The notes under the pieces were generated by a model. That model was not told where the DNA came from and did no database searches. It saw only the letters and a list, made by a program, of their open reading frames with translations. A DNA stretch of 64,000 bases from Ashinkailepas kermadecensis (taxonomy: Eukaryota; Arthropoda; Thecostraca; Neolepadidae): assembly GCA_034440615.1 (NCBI GenBank), contig JAOTOM010005105.1, positions 368,501 through 432,500 of the forward strand. The letters are read 5' to 3'. Shown here one piece after another: positions 11,197-24,800 of this stretch (within the stretch, counting starts at the first letter, position 1; each line of letters begins with the position of its first letter). A program made the position numbers and the translations under genes.

Positions 11197-11879
11197 GTGC
11201 GCGAGTCATCCCGATCCTGCAGCGTTGCCTTCGAGCGCTTTCATCGGCTTAGAGTATTGCGGTGATGTGGCTTGGCCTCCCTCGCCTCCCGTACAGTTCA
11301 TGATCATTTTGGGGTGTTAAATCCTTCGTAGTGGCAGTGTGTGCACTGTGTATGTCAGTTGTGGTGTTTCATGTGAATGAGACTGCTGTGTTGGATAAAT
11401 TGCATGCATAATTATCGAGATGTCTCTGACGTGGGTTTCTATATTATCGATGTGGTGTAGTCGTTGTGGACTGTTGCTTTTGGGCAGCCGGTTGAGGGGT
11501 GCCATGTAGATGGCGCTGGACGTGTTGGTGGTACGCGGCTTGCGACTCTGCAGCGCCCATGTTGCATGACGCGACTGTATTGCCAGGTATTAGTTGATCG
11601 GACAGTGGTGGGCGGCCCCTGCCGGACGGGCTGGTCGGTCGCTGGTTAAGCTACTGATGGATCCGGGCACCTCCGCTTTTCTAACAAGAGCACCTTGGTA
11701 ACATCACCCGCCCGGCCTGCGGGAGGCATACTCTGCATCGGTTGATTTAATCACACTTATAATGGTATATCAGCAAAATAAAGATTCAAAGTGTTGCCTG
11801 TCGTGTGGTCCGGTGAGCAGTGGAAGGATCCTGGGGCGAATTGCTGCGTGTGATTGTCAGCGCACGTAGTTGGATCCTG

Positions 11880-12055
11880 AACTAGAACTTTGTGTTCGTT
11901 TGCGACGCATTCGAGTGCTGGGCAGTATGGCGCCGCCAGCCTCTCACGGAAATTAGCAGCGAGTGTACCCGGTAATCCCGCCGGTTGTAGAATTCGAACC
12001 CACCACCCTACGATCAAGACTAGCTTCTCACCGATTGAGCTATCACGACTCACAG
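11880..12055 (-). mobile_element. tRNA-derived SINE, family B (minus strand)
   Basis: On the minus strand: tgatagctcaatcggtgaga (box A-like), a loop with ttgatcg, then gtgggttcgaattc (box B-like), as in an Ile-like tRNA head. A body of about 110 bp follows. It is too degenerate at the acceptor stem to call a functional tRNA gene. Confidence 0.6.
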
Positions 12056-12990
12056 CTATTGAACGCAGTTATTTCGCCGACATGACGTTCACTTTTATCT
12101 TTGTAGTGAAGGCTAGGAAACTTTATTTTCATGGCGGATATCTTTCCCATTTGTACTCAACCAAAACATGGCAGGATGTAGACATGAGTGTGAACAAGCT
12201 TGAAGCGTAAGAGCTCAAACTAAGGACGTATGAGCATTCCGAGGTGTCTTTGCTGTTGACATGCGCACTGGGAAAATTGCGATATGGCCGGAATAAATTA
12301 AAGAAATTTGTTTCCTGATTTCTTAACATTTTTGGGCTGCAGATTGTTAAAATGTTGGTAGTTTTCATAAATCGTGCCGGTTTTAACTCGTCTGTAACTG
12401 TTTTGTGCATGACCCAACCTGATTTCATTGCGACCATTTGCGACCTGACAAAGTATTCAGTTCCAAACATGTCTGTATTTTAGCACGTCGCGCGGCCAAC
12501 CGAGGTAAGACTGCGTGCCCGAGCCCCCACCGCGTGACGTCATAATCGGTCAACCAATGGGTGCTATTTAATTATACCTGAGAATAGATATTCAATTTGT
12601 TACAACGAAAGGCAACACAGTTAACAGGTGACTGTGGTACCTGTGGGTACCTTGCAACTTTGCTTTGATCGCGTGCTATTAGAGCCGCGCTATTTTAATA
12701 CTTGCATAGTCGAGGTGGCATCTCTTCGTCTTCAACCCAGAATGTATTTTTCGGGAAGTCTTGATCTAGACTTTCCATTGCACGGATTCACTTGTGAGGA
12801 GATGCAAAGGATATATGCTAGCAGCCACTAGAGAGCGTTGGGCGTCAGTGGGGTGGAACAAAGCAAGGTTTGTGAGCCGTTACGACTGGCTGGCTGCGGT
12901 AGAGTCCGTGCCAAACCGAGTACCTGTGTCACCAAATCCCAACGCTGGACGGCCGATTCTACGGTTTTCAGGCAGGGGGCACAGCCAGGC

Positions 12991-13242
12991 TCATCTCAAT
13001 GCTGATGTCCGGCACATACAGTGGTGCGTGTGATGAGATGCGATGAGCGCCCTTCTAGTCAAGGTTTGAGTTCCTCATCTCAATGCTGATGTCCGGCACA
13101 TACAGTGGTGCGTGTGATGAGATGCGATGAGCGCCTTTCTAGTCAAGGTTTGAGTTCCTCATCTCAATGCTGATGTCCGGCACATACAGTGGTGCGTGTG
13201 ATGAGATGCGATGAGCGCCTTTCTAGTCAAGGTTTGAGTTCC
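12991..13242. repeat. 84-bp tandem repeat, exactly 3 copies
   Basis: Copies start at 12991, 13075 and 13159 with tcatctcaatgctgatgtcc and end aggtttgagttcc. They are almost identical, so the duplication is recent. Intergenic. Confidence 0.92.
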
Positions 13243-13538
13243 TCTCGAGATTGATGTTCCTGTGGTTCACTCACTCGGCGTCCTTTGAACAGGTTTGGCA
13301 CACCTCCCATGCGGGACCGGTGCCCTTCGATTTATCTAGGCCCCCTTGCTGAATTTTGTATTGTGCCGCTTAATTGATCATTGAATTGACGTGTAGAAAA
13401 AGTTGGTGTCAGTATTATGTCTAAGAAAGAAGAGACGGAGGGAAGGATAGAGAAGGTTATAATCATGAGAAGTGCTTAATAAATAACCAAAGAGGTGTGA
13501 ACATGTGTTCTAGACGTACCTATCGTAACCTGTGAGGA

Positions 13539-13844
13539 CACTGGCGGATCCAGGGGGGGCCATTCCGGCCATGCCCCCCTCCCCCTCCCCCAAGCGCTTC
13601 AAAGGGGGGCCATAGTGTCTTTTGGCCCCCCCAAACCAACAAAAGTAAACTGAATTAAAATGCAGTAACCTTTGCTGAGGTAAAAAAAAGCGTTCCGGGT
13701 GAAATAATCTCCAATTTTAAAGGTATTTTGTTATAATTGTTTGGTCAGCCTCCCCCTCCCCCTCCCCCCGGGAGGGGGAGGGGAGGCTGACGCCGTAAAC
13801 CGAAAGTTTCCCTCCCCCCAATCGGTGGGCTAGATCCGCCAGTG
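13539..13844. mobile_element. hAT-like MITE with 8-bp target-site duplication
   Basis: Terminal inverted repeats CACTGGCGGATC(C)AG / CT(A)GATCCGCCAGTG are flanked by the direct repeat TGTGAGGA at 13531-13538 and 13845-13852. An 8-bp duplication is typical of hAT-superfamily transposons. The interior has G/C homopolymer runs, an inner palindrome near 13749-13797, and no coding capacity. Related copies lie at 48164-49313. Confidence 0.85.
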
Positions 13845-15029
13845 TGTGAGGATACGGCGCTTAGTTTTGAATATTTTTTTTGCCTTAAGCATGGCATCTA
13901 GGGGGAGTAAGCAGTTTTAATGAGTTCACCAAGGGGAGCGACACCCCTTGCTCGCGCAAGGGGACATAGTGCCCTAGCACACCATACGTGCCGCCGCCCC
14001 TGGCATCACGCACAGCTCGCCATCTATTTGGGTTCGAACTTGAAAAAATGCGAAATCTACGGAAATCAGCCAGGATATGTTAGCGAACTGTTCACGACCT
14101 GAGAACATGTTCTCAGATCATTGACCTGACCTGACGACAAGATACATGCCAAAAGTCATGCCATGGATGTCCACAGTTTTGCGCAAAGTTTCACTTAATT
14201 ATATATAGTCACTAGAATCTGCCCATTTCCGTTGCAAAATTTTCGGCAGCCACCAGTTTGGCGTCAAAGAACATTGAGCAAACCGTATGCCTGACTTTAA
14301 AGTAATTAAAAGAGAAAAATAACGAAAGATCTCCGCGGTGCCATCTCGACCTCCTTTCACATAACCGCCAACATGCACAAACATCTTCACCACTCGAATG
14401 GGGATTCACGAACGTGATGGTTTGTGAAATGCTGATTAACTACCTTGGTTAATATGGTCAAGCTGAATGCTTGGGGTTTCTGAAGAAGTTGAAATGGTAC
14501 CACATGGATTGGCGAAATTTTGGAAATGCACATTATCTCCGAAATGCAGATGGGCACATACACCCAATTTGATGGGCCTAACTGGAAGAAGAAGGTGCTT
14601 CAGTGTGCGCATTAGAATAGACGTTGCACCAGCAGTATGTTGGGTTTGAACGCTCACCACCAACGATGGTGAGCGGTGCTGGCTCGCTAACGGTGCTCAG
14701 TCACACTTTTTCAATATGTGGGCTGGCGCGCTACGGTTCAAGACACGATGTGGGGAGCGGATCCACCATTGTACGAGCACTGGGTTGGGAGGGGTTCTTC
14801 ACTTCCAGTGTCACCTGTTGCGAGTGCTGGATTCAGCGGAGGAGTTTGGGTAACCTTATTTCCTCCCATTGAACGAATGAATTTCCCAAATGCTCCGATA
14901 TGATTCCTAATGGACGCAAATGCTCCAATGCTTCCAATGGACGCAAACTTAGGATTCAATTCATGGCCCGGTGGCATGTACGAATTATGGTCGTTTCGGT
15001 GCAGCAACATACAAATTAACTGGTAGACA

Positions 15030-16040
15030 TATACGCATCCTTTTCCAGTTCCATTATCGGGTCCCCTTCCCTGTTCCCCTTCTAGATCCACATCCCAAGT
15101 CACATCACCGTGCCTGTTCCGCCCCCATACCTTGTACCATCCTCGGCCTGCATTCCTACTCCCCTGCCCCGTTCCTATTCATAGTTCATCCTTCCAGTCT
15201 TCTTCCCCAGTCCCAATTTCCAGGCCCTTCTGGGCCCGCAGTGCCGGTCTCCTTCCCCGACCCCTTCCTCAGACCGGTTCCTCGTCGCCATTTCCAGTTT
15301 CCTTCCACTGTCCCCTTCCTCGCTTCCCTTCACCGGACGCTGCCCCATGTGCTTCACCTATGCCCTTTCCGATTCCCTTCCCCGACCCCTTCCCCAGTCC
15401 CCATCCCCTGTACCCGTCCTCAGTTTCTTCCCGATCCCCTTCCTCGATGTTCTTCCCTGCACCGTCCATTTTCCCCTTCCCGTCCCCTCCTCATTCTCCT
15501 TCCCCGGTCCCATTACCTGATCCCGTCCCCGGTTCCCTTCCCAGGCCACATTCTCCGGTCCCCTTTTTCGGTCCTTTCCTCGGTTCCCTTCTCCGGACGC
15601 TTCCCCGTGCACTTCACATATGCCCATTCCGATTCTCTTCCCCGACTCCATCACTCGGTCCCCACCCCCTGTCCCGACCCCGTCCTCAGGTCCTCCCTTG
15701 GTCCCCATCCCCGTTCCTCTTCTCCCGTCCCCTTCTCCGGTCCCCTTCTCCGGTCCCCTTCCCCGGTTCCCTTCCACGATCCCATTCCATGTCTCCTTCC
15801 CGGTCCCCTTTCCCGGCCCCCTCCCTCTGTCCCCTTCCCCGGTCCACCATTACGGTCCAATCTCCAGCCCCTTGTCCCTTCCCCGATTACCCTTCACGGT
15901 CTCATCTCCAATAACATGTCTCCTTCTTCGGTCCCCTGCACCTGCCCCCTATACCAGTCCTCTGTACAGATTCCCTTCACTGGCCTCCTGCACCGGTCCT
16001 CTCCACCTGTCCCTTCACCTATCCCATTCCTGGATCCGGA
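15030..16040. repeat. C-rich degenerate satellite (ttcccggtcccc-type)
   Basis: About 1 kb of imperfect repeats of a ~12-15 bp phrase close to ccccttccccggtc on the + strand. Stop codons are rare because of the C-rich composition, which creates long Pro/Ser/Phe-rich reading frames on + and Gly/Glu-rich ones on -. None looks like a protein. Intergenic. Confidence 0.8.
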
Positions 16041-16832
16041 TCCTCCCAGGCGGATCCAGGACGCAAAACACGAGCGCCACGCCATCGATCTGAACGCTGT
16101 GCCTCGATATTACTTGTCCGAGACGTCACCACGAGCCCACCAGCGCCGGGCTAGAGAGATACCTAGATACTTGTGCGCCACTTATTCCGCATCAAATAAT
16201 TCTCTAAATCTAGCGTCAAGTGAAGTATATGCTGCCTTGTGTACAGCAAGACAGGGTGGACGCATGTATTGGTGTTTAGCCAAAGGGCAGTCTTCACTCC
16301 AGTGTTTTACGTGCGCCTACATGCAGTCCATGAACCACCAGGGACAGAGTACCGAGACTTGCGCCGTCCGGGGTTCAGCCGTCTACACGAACAATGTTCC
16401 CGGTGGAATATCCGATTAACAGAGTCGACGAGCTTAAATGACGTCAGGCAGCAATTCAGAAAAGTCTGTGCGGGCGAACGCAGCAGAGTGCGTTCGAACG
16501 CGGTACTGCAGTAATAAACAGGTTACTTATTCGAATGAGAGTACTTTTGAAGAATGAACTGGCGCGACCACGTCATCAGACCATTCCACGCCTTGCGTTC
16601 AGAGATTTGTTGCAGTTGCAACGAGCCGTCGTGAGAAACCTAGCATGCAAACCCGCAAAAAAAACGCCAGTGCTTCTGGTAATCCCACTCGTATTTGGAC
16701 ACTGACGGGAAAAGTGGTTTGCTGCAACCACACGGATCCGAGGCACCAATGGCTCCTGCTGTAACCCAACAAACATGATGCGACATGCTACGCGCTCTAA
16801 CTGAACGTATTGTTTGCAAAGCCAAGAGCTAA

Positions 16833-17420
16833 ATGGCGCGCCTAAAGACTATGGACCAACGGCACCTTTCACATTCTTGGTCCACAAACACCATCATTCC
16901 TATCGCTAAACCTTGCCACCTGCCCTCGAGCTATCGCCTCATCCCTCTTACCAGTTGTGCCTCGGAAATATTCGTGCGAACGGTCAATGGACGAATCTGG
17001 GTCTACCTCGAAAACAACCAAGTTATCTCCCCCTTTCATAGCTGCTTTCGGCCCAGACGTAGTACCACTGATGACCTAATCCAAGTTGTTGACGAACGAG
17101 GTTTAATAAATAAAAAAATACATGCAACAGTCACTTTTTCTCTATCCAATTTCCGCATTTAATAAAGTGCACAGTTCTGCCATCCGAATCAAATTACACC
17201 CAATTGGTATCAAGGGCAAGATGACCACATTTCTCACGAACTTTCTCGCTAACAGAACATTCACTTTCCGCTGCGGCAACATCCACTCTCGGCCCCACAA
17301 ACTCGACCAAGGCGTCCCACCAAACGAGAGGAAGCCATTTGAAACCAAACGCAATCATCCTCTCCGATGTCGTATACCACATACATATAGGTTATTTCGC
17401 ACTACGAAGGCAGGGACCGA
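16833..17420 (+). pseudogene. Reverse-transcriptase fragment of an Ingi/Jockey-like non-LTR retrotransposon
   Basis: One frame reads WSTNTIIPIAKPCHLPSSYR, then LIPLTSCASEIF, YLENNQVISPFHSCFRPRRS and TTDDLIQVVDE, the RT palm/fingers blocks. After a frame change near 17130 it reads AFNKVHSSAIRIKLHPIGIK and LTNFLANRTFTFRCGN, then PHKLDQGVP. The catalytic YxDD block is absent and frames are shifted, so it is a dead copy. It may belong to the same family as the RNase H fragment at 9107. Confidence 0.8.
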
Positions 17421-17421
17421 T

Positions 17422-18632
17422 CCAATTTGGCAAAAACTGACGGTTTCCCCAGATATTGCGCTTGGTTGTTTACCTTCAGGCTTTCTAAGAAGCTTGGCTT
17501 TTCTTCCTACGGCTGTGTTTACCAAGCTTAGACTAAAATACATCACACCCAAGATTGTGTCCGGTCCCCCACGGCTCGCCCTGGGCGCCGGACATCTGCT
17601 TCGCTTCAGGTCGTGGTGGCCAGTGTAGCTTGATCGGGGGGCAGTGATGCTGGCCATCCTCCAAATGTTCTTTCGCGCGTGATGCATGAACCCATGCATG
17701 TCCCGAGCGTGCCGTATGATACGCATGTACCCCAACCCCTGCACCACTTTTCTAGTCTTCCGCGTCGCTCTACTTTCCTCCCTAGATTGCCTGATGCCGG
17801 ATGCCACATAAGCCGGCTTAACTTGGCCCTTTCCTAAGCGTAACTAACCTCTAGCGCATAGCACTGCCACTGCTTAGGGACAAAAGTCCCGTAAGTCGCA
17901 ACCTTCAGGTACACATTCAACATATCCAGATGCTACCAATATTTTCCCGGGCGTTACTCCCTCGAGGTGCACCACGAATTTCATACTGGTGATCTTTATT
18001 TCGGAACGTTACATATCGATGTACAAAGTCACAGACATCTTATCGAAACACGAAGACTGGCGTTTGTACCAGGATAAAGGTGGACAGGGATAGCAAATAA
18101 ATACACATAGGGCGGATGTTTCAATAAACATGATTAGTGGTCTTGTCCTATTTCAAGCCAGGCCATTTGATCCATTAAATCAAGTTTTGCCCGAGCCTGG
18201 GAGGTGTAAAATAAGATCAACTGGAGAACAGTACTCCTCACAATGCAGTTTGAAACGCTAAAAAATATACCATTCGGGCTATACATATTTTTCAGTTTTA
18301 TGTTTTGTTCTTTTTATGGGAACCAACATCGCCGGCAGTTCGCTTTGTTTGCATATATTCGGGTTAGTACCGATCCATGTCCAATAAACAATTTCATGAA
18401 ATCTATTTACCAGAAGGTACTATCCCCGACACAGCAATATTTGCAAACTTAAGGCATCCTGTGCGAACGAAAATTAATGTCATTTGGTTATCAAACCAAC
18501 CTATTATTGTCAGCTGATGTCAGAGCCGGCGTTGAGCGCCACGGGGGCGCCCCGGCGGCCGTCGGAGCGGACGCCGGGGCGCCACACGCCGGCGTGTGTG
18601 GCCCGGCAGGCCGGTGGCGCGGGCGGGGCGGC
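17422..18632. other. Intergenic sequence and probable CPEB 3' UTR
   Basis: Minus-strand AATAAA (plus TTTATT near 17996-18001, in gatctttatttcgg) lies ~635 bp beyond the CPEB stop and is a plausible poly(A) signal. No other gene was seen. Confidence 0.4.
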
Positions 18633-18830
18633 TCAGACGCGCGCGCCGCCCGACGTGCGGCTGTTGCGCATGAGCGGCTTGTGGCTGCGAAAAGCGTCGG
18701 ACGAGTGGCGCCACGTCCAGCAGACGCGGCAGAAGTACTTGAAGCAGGTCAGGTCGCGGCAGAAGTAGGGGCCCTGCTGGGTGGCGCACACCGAGCACAG
18801 AGAGTCCTCCAGGTACGGGTCGATCTGCAC
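18633..18830 (-). CDS. CPEB1: CPEB1 last exon (ZZ zinc-binding domain, stop)
   Basis: Acceptor CCAACAG, then [37 protein letters not shown] and [20 protein letters not shown], ending SGGARV and TGA. The Cys/His spacing matches the CPEB ZZ domain. Confidence 0.95.
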   Translation of the reverse strand: MQIDPYLEDSLCSVCATQQGPYFCRDLTCFKYFCRVCWTWRHSSDAFRSHKPLMRNSRTSGGARV

Positions 18831-21800
18831 CTGTTGGCAACAGCACGACCAATCAAGTGAGGCCCGCCGGGCTGGGGTCACCGAACTGCAGGGCAGAGTC
18901 CGGCACTCGGCTTTGGCTGCAGTGTCTCGATTCGCAACTGTTCGGGACTGGCGGTGACCGGACCTTACGCGGCGACTTGCAGCAATATTCTGTGTTGATA
19001 TATTTATAAGCAGAGGCACAGAAACTTCTCAGAAGTTCGGGGGCAAGAGACATTTTGAAATAGATGCTTTTCATTCAACCCATACATGGCTAATGCTAAA
19101 GTACTCGAAATGTTGGGTGTTCTGCGCTCTCCAAGGTTTCAAAGTCTGTATCAGCCAGCTGGTCTGGTTTTTGGTCCTTCAGCTTCGTTGAAATGAAAAA
19201 GAATGACCATGCCGTGATGGCGATAAACGAGAACATATTATGGTCAATCCGGTTCCGGGAATTCGCGGTCAATCTCACCTTCTTCGTGAACTTGAGCGCT
19301 TTGATCTCTACGAACGCGGCAGCCACGGCCTTCATGAAGGACTTCTGGTTGTTGAACGTTACCCTGCCGGACCCGATCGGGTACTTGTGTTTGTCCGTGT
19401 CGATGCCTGCAGCATACGGTGTTACTCCTAGAGTGCGCGACAAGCGAGACCCGGAGGCAGACATGGGCAAGGTTAGCTGGCAAAGAACATGCATTCTTGG
19501 GAGTGTGCGGTAACTGGCGCTACCCTCCACGTTTTCAAGCAGAACACAGATAGTTGTACCCAGATTGGAGGCCCCGGGTCTCATTGAAGGGTACAGAGGA
19601 GCCTCACAGGAGAATGGACAAGTATTATGTGTAACGTAGATCACCTCGGCGTTAAACGTTGGACAATGCCGGGGAAGAGCCCACAATGCTTGCAACTCAC
19701 TAACGATTTCCTTGCCAAGGGCCTTTGTTAACACGCCCCACAGGAACGAATTGCAGAATCGATCGAGCGATACGAGGTTTTGCAAATTACATAGTTGTAG
19801 CGTTATAAGCTCAAAATGCACTAACTTTGTTAAACCTGCATACTTACCGTTGGCACTCTGGCATGTTAAAAGGTTGGTGCGACAGTTCTGCTTTATGTAA
19901 GCATTTTCCACGTTAATATCCAGTCAGATTATTTTCTATGCCAGATTAGGATTCCGTGCCCACTTGTATGTCAGACGAGCCCAATCTTAAAAAAAGTCTC
20001 CAGAAGTCTGTAACCTAGATAAATCACCTCCAATGCTGATCACTTTAAAAATCCTGTGTTAGACTTCGAGCTTAACTGGAATACAGTGTCCAGTTAGTTA
20101 TTAGGGTTTTTGGGCGCATCAACTGCATTGGTTATACAGCGCCCATAACGAAGAATGCAGTGTCCAAATTTTCCCTAGGGGAGTCGATGGTTACGAGGAT
20201 CTGAAAATGTACTCGTAAGATACACAGTCAATTCCGGATATTATTTTTAGAAAATGACTGCTTTAGTAACACTAAGCTCAAGATGTCCGATTTATTCGAA
20301 ATACTATCAGAACCGGCACATGCCAACTGATGTGGCAATCAGAGATGTTTATTCTTTTGCAATAGCAATCCCGAAATGATTTTAGTTTGTATGTGTGCTT
20401 ATTTTGGTTTTCGTACAAAGGAACCATGTACAAGCTCGTTCGCTCAACATTTACCTTGAATATGAATGAATTAATTTTGCCCACAACATCGGGTCACAGA
20501 TGAAACGAGACTCGCGAACCGGAAACAATCAGTCGGCAGTGGTATCGGTTAGTTAGTTATTTGGGCTTTAGGGCGCTCCGACCAGGCAATGGTATCGGCA
20601 CAGACTGCACTGCACACCTCTTGAGAAAACGTGCAGTGCGTGACTTTGCGCGGCTGACCTGCGTAGACGACGCCGCCGAACAGGTCAGTCATGATGCGCG
20701 CCAGGGCCTCGGCCGTGAGCATGCCGTGCAGCGCGCCCACGAACACAGTCATCTGAGAGTCTAGCCGCTGCGACGGACAGCGCACGTAGTTGCTGTCCGC
20801 GATCACCCAGGGAATCACCTGGACCTGCCGGCCGAGCGGCACATGTACAGGCGATCCGGGGAGGTGGACATCACCGGAGATAATCGAGCCGGATCGACGC
20901 CAAAAGAGAAAGACAAGAGGGAGACGGAAATATAAATATAGTAGGGAAAACGAAGTCCGGCGGAAGGTGGAGTTACATAATTGGAACCTCGATTTCAGTC
21001 AAGCTTTCAACGATAATGAAACAACCAGCACAAGGTGCCCGTCGGGGGCGATGGACGAGTGAGGTACAGTTTTCAAAGCGCGTATGAAGTCGAATCTCCG
21101 TGTATGGCGCTCGTAGACAGCGCTAGAAATGCGAGACCATTCTGGATTTGAGCTCAGACTGGACATCGGCTCATCTTGCGTGATGCGGTCTGGCCAATTA
21201 AGCGACCTTATCTGGCAGTCACATGGTTCCCTGGTCGTCCATGTCACCAGGCCGATCGGGTGGTAACGTGCAATAATGGACCACCCGGCTACTTCCGTTC
21301 TCTGAATAGCGCATCCAGTAATGTCTAGTATTTCCGGCCATGAAAATCCAAGGGTTGTCTCGAGTATTATACCGCTACACGCCTCGAAGCATGTATGCGG
21401 ACCCAAGGCGATTTCGGATGCGATACCGGTGAATACTAGTGCGATACTAGTGCATTAATAAAAGTATAATCAATAAAAACGTCACTCCTCCAGAGGCCTG
21501 GAGTCGAGATTTCAGGATGCAAACCAAAGACTGTACTCATTTCGCAACGGGGATAGACGAATGCCGGCTGCGGTCGGGGTCTACGGTTTGGTTCCCGCAC
21601 GCTGAAGTGTCACCGCAAACACCTTTATAAATCAAATATAAGAATACCTAAGGCAAACTATTTGATGAAAACTATCAAAATGAAAAGAACGAATCTTGCT
21701 CAAAGCTAGATAATCTGAACATGAAACACTGCACCGTGCATCACCGTTGAAGGTTTCCAAAGAGCGGAGATGCCGTCGCGAGCCCCTTCTTTGGACAAAG

Positions 21801-24800
21801 AATAAGAGCCGAGGAGTATTAGGATACAAGTTAGTAAAAACAAAAAGCTAGGATTGCAGAATGATGAAATTAAGACGCGAAGCTCTATAGCAGACAGAGG
21901 TTTACGATTTCAAAAGAGTGATGGCCTGATCAGACAGAGCCGCTCATACTAACTTTCGTACCATATCCACAGGTCGAGTCGCTCGGTCCTCGTTCTCGCC
22001 CGTAAGGGCGTGGACAAACCTGCGATTGATGTTGCATACGTACCTCCTTGGACCTCATACGCCTAGACGAGATCTTGAAGTAGCAGTTGCCGCCGTTTCC
22101 CAAGTCGTACGTGCACGCCTCTAGCATGGCCTTGACCTGCTTTTCAGACTCGAACAGAACGTAGACGTAGCCCTTGGGAGGGTTACCGTTGCTATCCTTC
22201 CCAGGCCACTCGACCCTGATGGGCCCGAACGGCCTGAAGGCGAAGGCCAGGGCAGATTCAGTGATGTCCCATGGCACGCCGCCCAAGAATACCTGCCGGC
22301 AAGAAGGTGGAGCGCTTAAGTGATTTGAGGAAGCGGCTCAATCACGGAGAGCGATACCACATGGACCGCATCGATTGCCAACTACACCTAGTTGGAAATT
22401 ACTTTCGGGATTCCAGCCAGATACGATAGAGGCACTGACGAAAAAAGCACTCCGGCACTTTGGATCGATATCATGCTAAACAATGGAAGCCAAGAAAGTA
22501 GCCACTCGTGTTGACATTGATAGGCGTAACACTCCGCTGTCATTTTAACGAACCAAGTCGTCGGGCCGGTAGTACCAAGTACATTCCAAGGATTGAAGAT
22601 AACCCAGCCTACCTATCATACACGGATGGAGGAAACTAAGCCTAGGTCCAAATATTTTGCTTTAGACTGATCAGCAAGGTAGCTTCCAAATAGTATAGAG
22701 AGCGGAGCATATACGGCAGAGCAAAGTTTACTGCGGAAAAGATGAAAATTAGCAAAGCAATCGCGGCCATTGGGCATGCGGTGAAGCATCTGAAGGATGA
22801 CCATGGGCAGTCTCCGCTGGCGAAGACGTTTGCTCACCTTGCAGGAGTAGACGGGGTTTCTGTGCACCTTCCTGGGCAGTTGGCCGGACCAGGTGCAGGT
22901 CGCGTCATAGACGGAGGCGGCGCTGCGGTGCTGTTTGGCCGCCTGCTCGATGGCGCGTTGGTCGCGCGGCCCGACAGAGCCAGGCGCGCCGCCCGGAGCG
23001 CCGCCCGGCAGCCGCTCGTAGCGCGGCGAGGCGGCGCGCGCCACCGGGAAGTGCGGCGCCGACGGCGACAGGTCAAACTCGGCTGGCAGCGGCAAGTGGC
23101 GCGACCCCAGCAGCGACTGCAGGCTGGCCGGCACGCCCGACACCCCGGGCACACCGGACACGGCTAGACCACCGCGGCCGCAGCCGCCACCGCCGCCACC
23201 GCCGCTGCCGCCGCTGCCGCCGCTGCCGCTGCTTCCGTAGCCGATGTTCAGGCTGTTCTGCAAATGGGAGGCGGTCGGTGCTGAAGACCGGCTATAGTCT
23301 CATTGCTGGCAGAAGACATGACGCAATGTCTACGACATTCATGTAGCGTCAGGAAAATAAACATTTTACTCGATCGATACACCCTTAGCATAGTATTTGG
23401 AAGCTAAAAGGGCTCGCTTCCAGTCTGGAAAGACCAAACAAAACTGGGGGTGGTTCCCCAGCTGCTGATTCTGATTTAGTTCGAAGTGAACCACCATCGC
23501 GACCCTGCCGCTGCCCTGGCCGGAGTCGCCGAGCAGCCCGAGTAAGCCCCTCCGATCCGGCACTGACCATCAGGTCGGAGAGCATGGAGCCCTCGCTGCC
23601 GGTGATGGTGCCGACCCCGCTGGTGTCCGAGTCGGCCGGCGACGGGCTGCGGTAGTCGCGGCAGCCCATCAGGATGGCCTGCTCCAGTGTCGGGCTGCCA
23701 GTCTCGCCGGCGCCGCTGTACGAAGAGGAGGAGCCGGAGCCGGAGCCGCGGATGGCTCGCAGCGTCGGTGACGGGCTGCTGCCGGTGAAGCTGTACAGCA
23801 GCTTGCTGAGGTTGCGCTCCTGCAGCTGGGCGTCCAGCTGTCAACGCCAGCCAAGTTACCGGGTAGTCAGCCAACTTCTTACCGGGTAGTCAGCCAAGTT
23901 ACCGGGTCGGGTGCCGCTCTCGAGACGAGGCTCAGACGAACGGACGACTGAGTCAGTCACCAGGTTAGCTGCGCAGAGTGTGAGATCCTAGTCCAAGCAA
24001 ACACTGTTCACGGCACTAAGTCTCGGGAAGAACAGGGTTTCAGATTTGTGCAGTACACAAATAACATGAACTTCGAATAATGATGGACTAGGCTGGTTGC
24101 TGGTTTTTATGACTCTCCAACTGCCATGGTTGTACAGGGTCTGCCATCTCTCACATAGACTGGTCGCTGAAGTAGAGTAGCGACTGATGGGACTCGAACC
24201 CACAACCCTTCGACTGGGAAACTAGCATCCTACCTCCTCACTACTCGTACCTCGTTTTCAAGCCTCAGGACGACTATCGACTTGTTCAGTTTCTACAGAC
24301 AACCGTTTCTATTTGGCAACTGCCTTTGCCAGCACTGCAGCTTAAAGGACCTATGCTGGCATGAAGGAAACTACTCATTTCGGGCATTGATTTGTTGTTT
24401 GCGGCGCCTGGGAGCTATTGTAGAGTTATTTTCGCCACAGTTCGCACCACACCTCAATTTCGCAAACAAATATCCAGCCCTGATCTGTGATGAATGCATT
24501 CGAGCTCGTGAGATGGACTTATAGGTGGATGTTGTGAATGGCTTATCGTCAGGTTGGCTATATCACGATGAGCAGGGATTTCGCGACGTGTGCTTGCTAG
24601 GAGACACAGCAGAGGTGCCGACCACGCCCACTGCGAGCAATCACATCAGGCACAGCCAAGAAGCGCACCGATCATCTCCATACGTCGTGATCGAAGTGAG
24701 CTAACTGCGAGACTCACGCCCATCGGCCGATTCGCTGTTGGTGATCTGTAACTCTCTTTGAACACATTCTCGGAGTAGTTGTTCACCAGGCTGTCGAGTG

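Noticed and set aside
11977..12055. Functional tRNA gene (Ile-like, minus strand)
   Set aside because: Box A and B motifs are there, but stems are degenerate and a SINE body follows.
14971..16419. 482-aa Pro/Ser/Phe-rich reading frame
   Set aside because: Produced by the C-rich degenerate repeat, with open shadows in other frames and on the other strand; no protein-like pattern.
19096..19911. 271-aa minus-strand reading frame
   Set aside because: Only 19279-19406 is coding (CPEB1 exon); the rest is flanking intron that happens to be open.
22742..23167. 141-aa plus-strand frame
   Set aside because: Antisense shadow of the CPEB1 Gly/Ala/Pro-rich exon.
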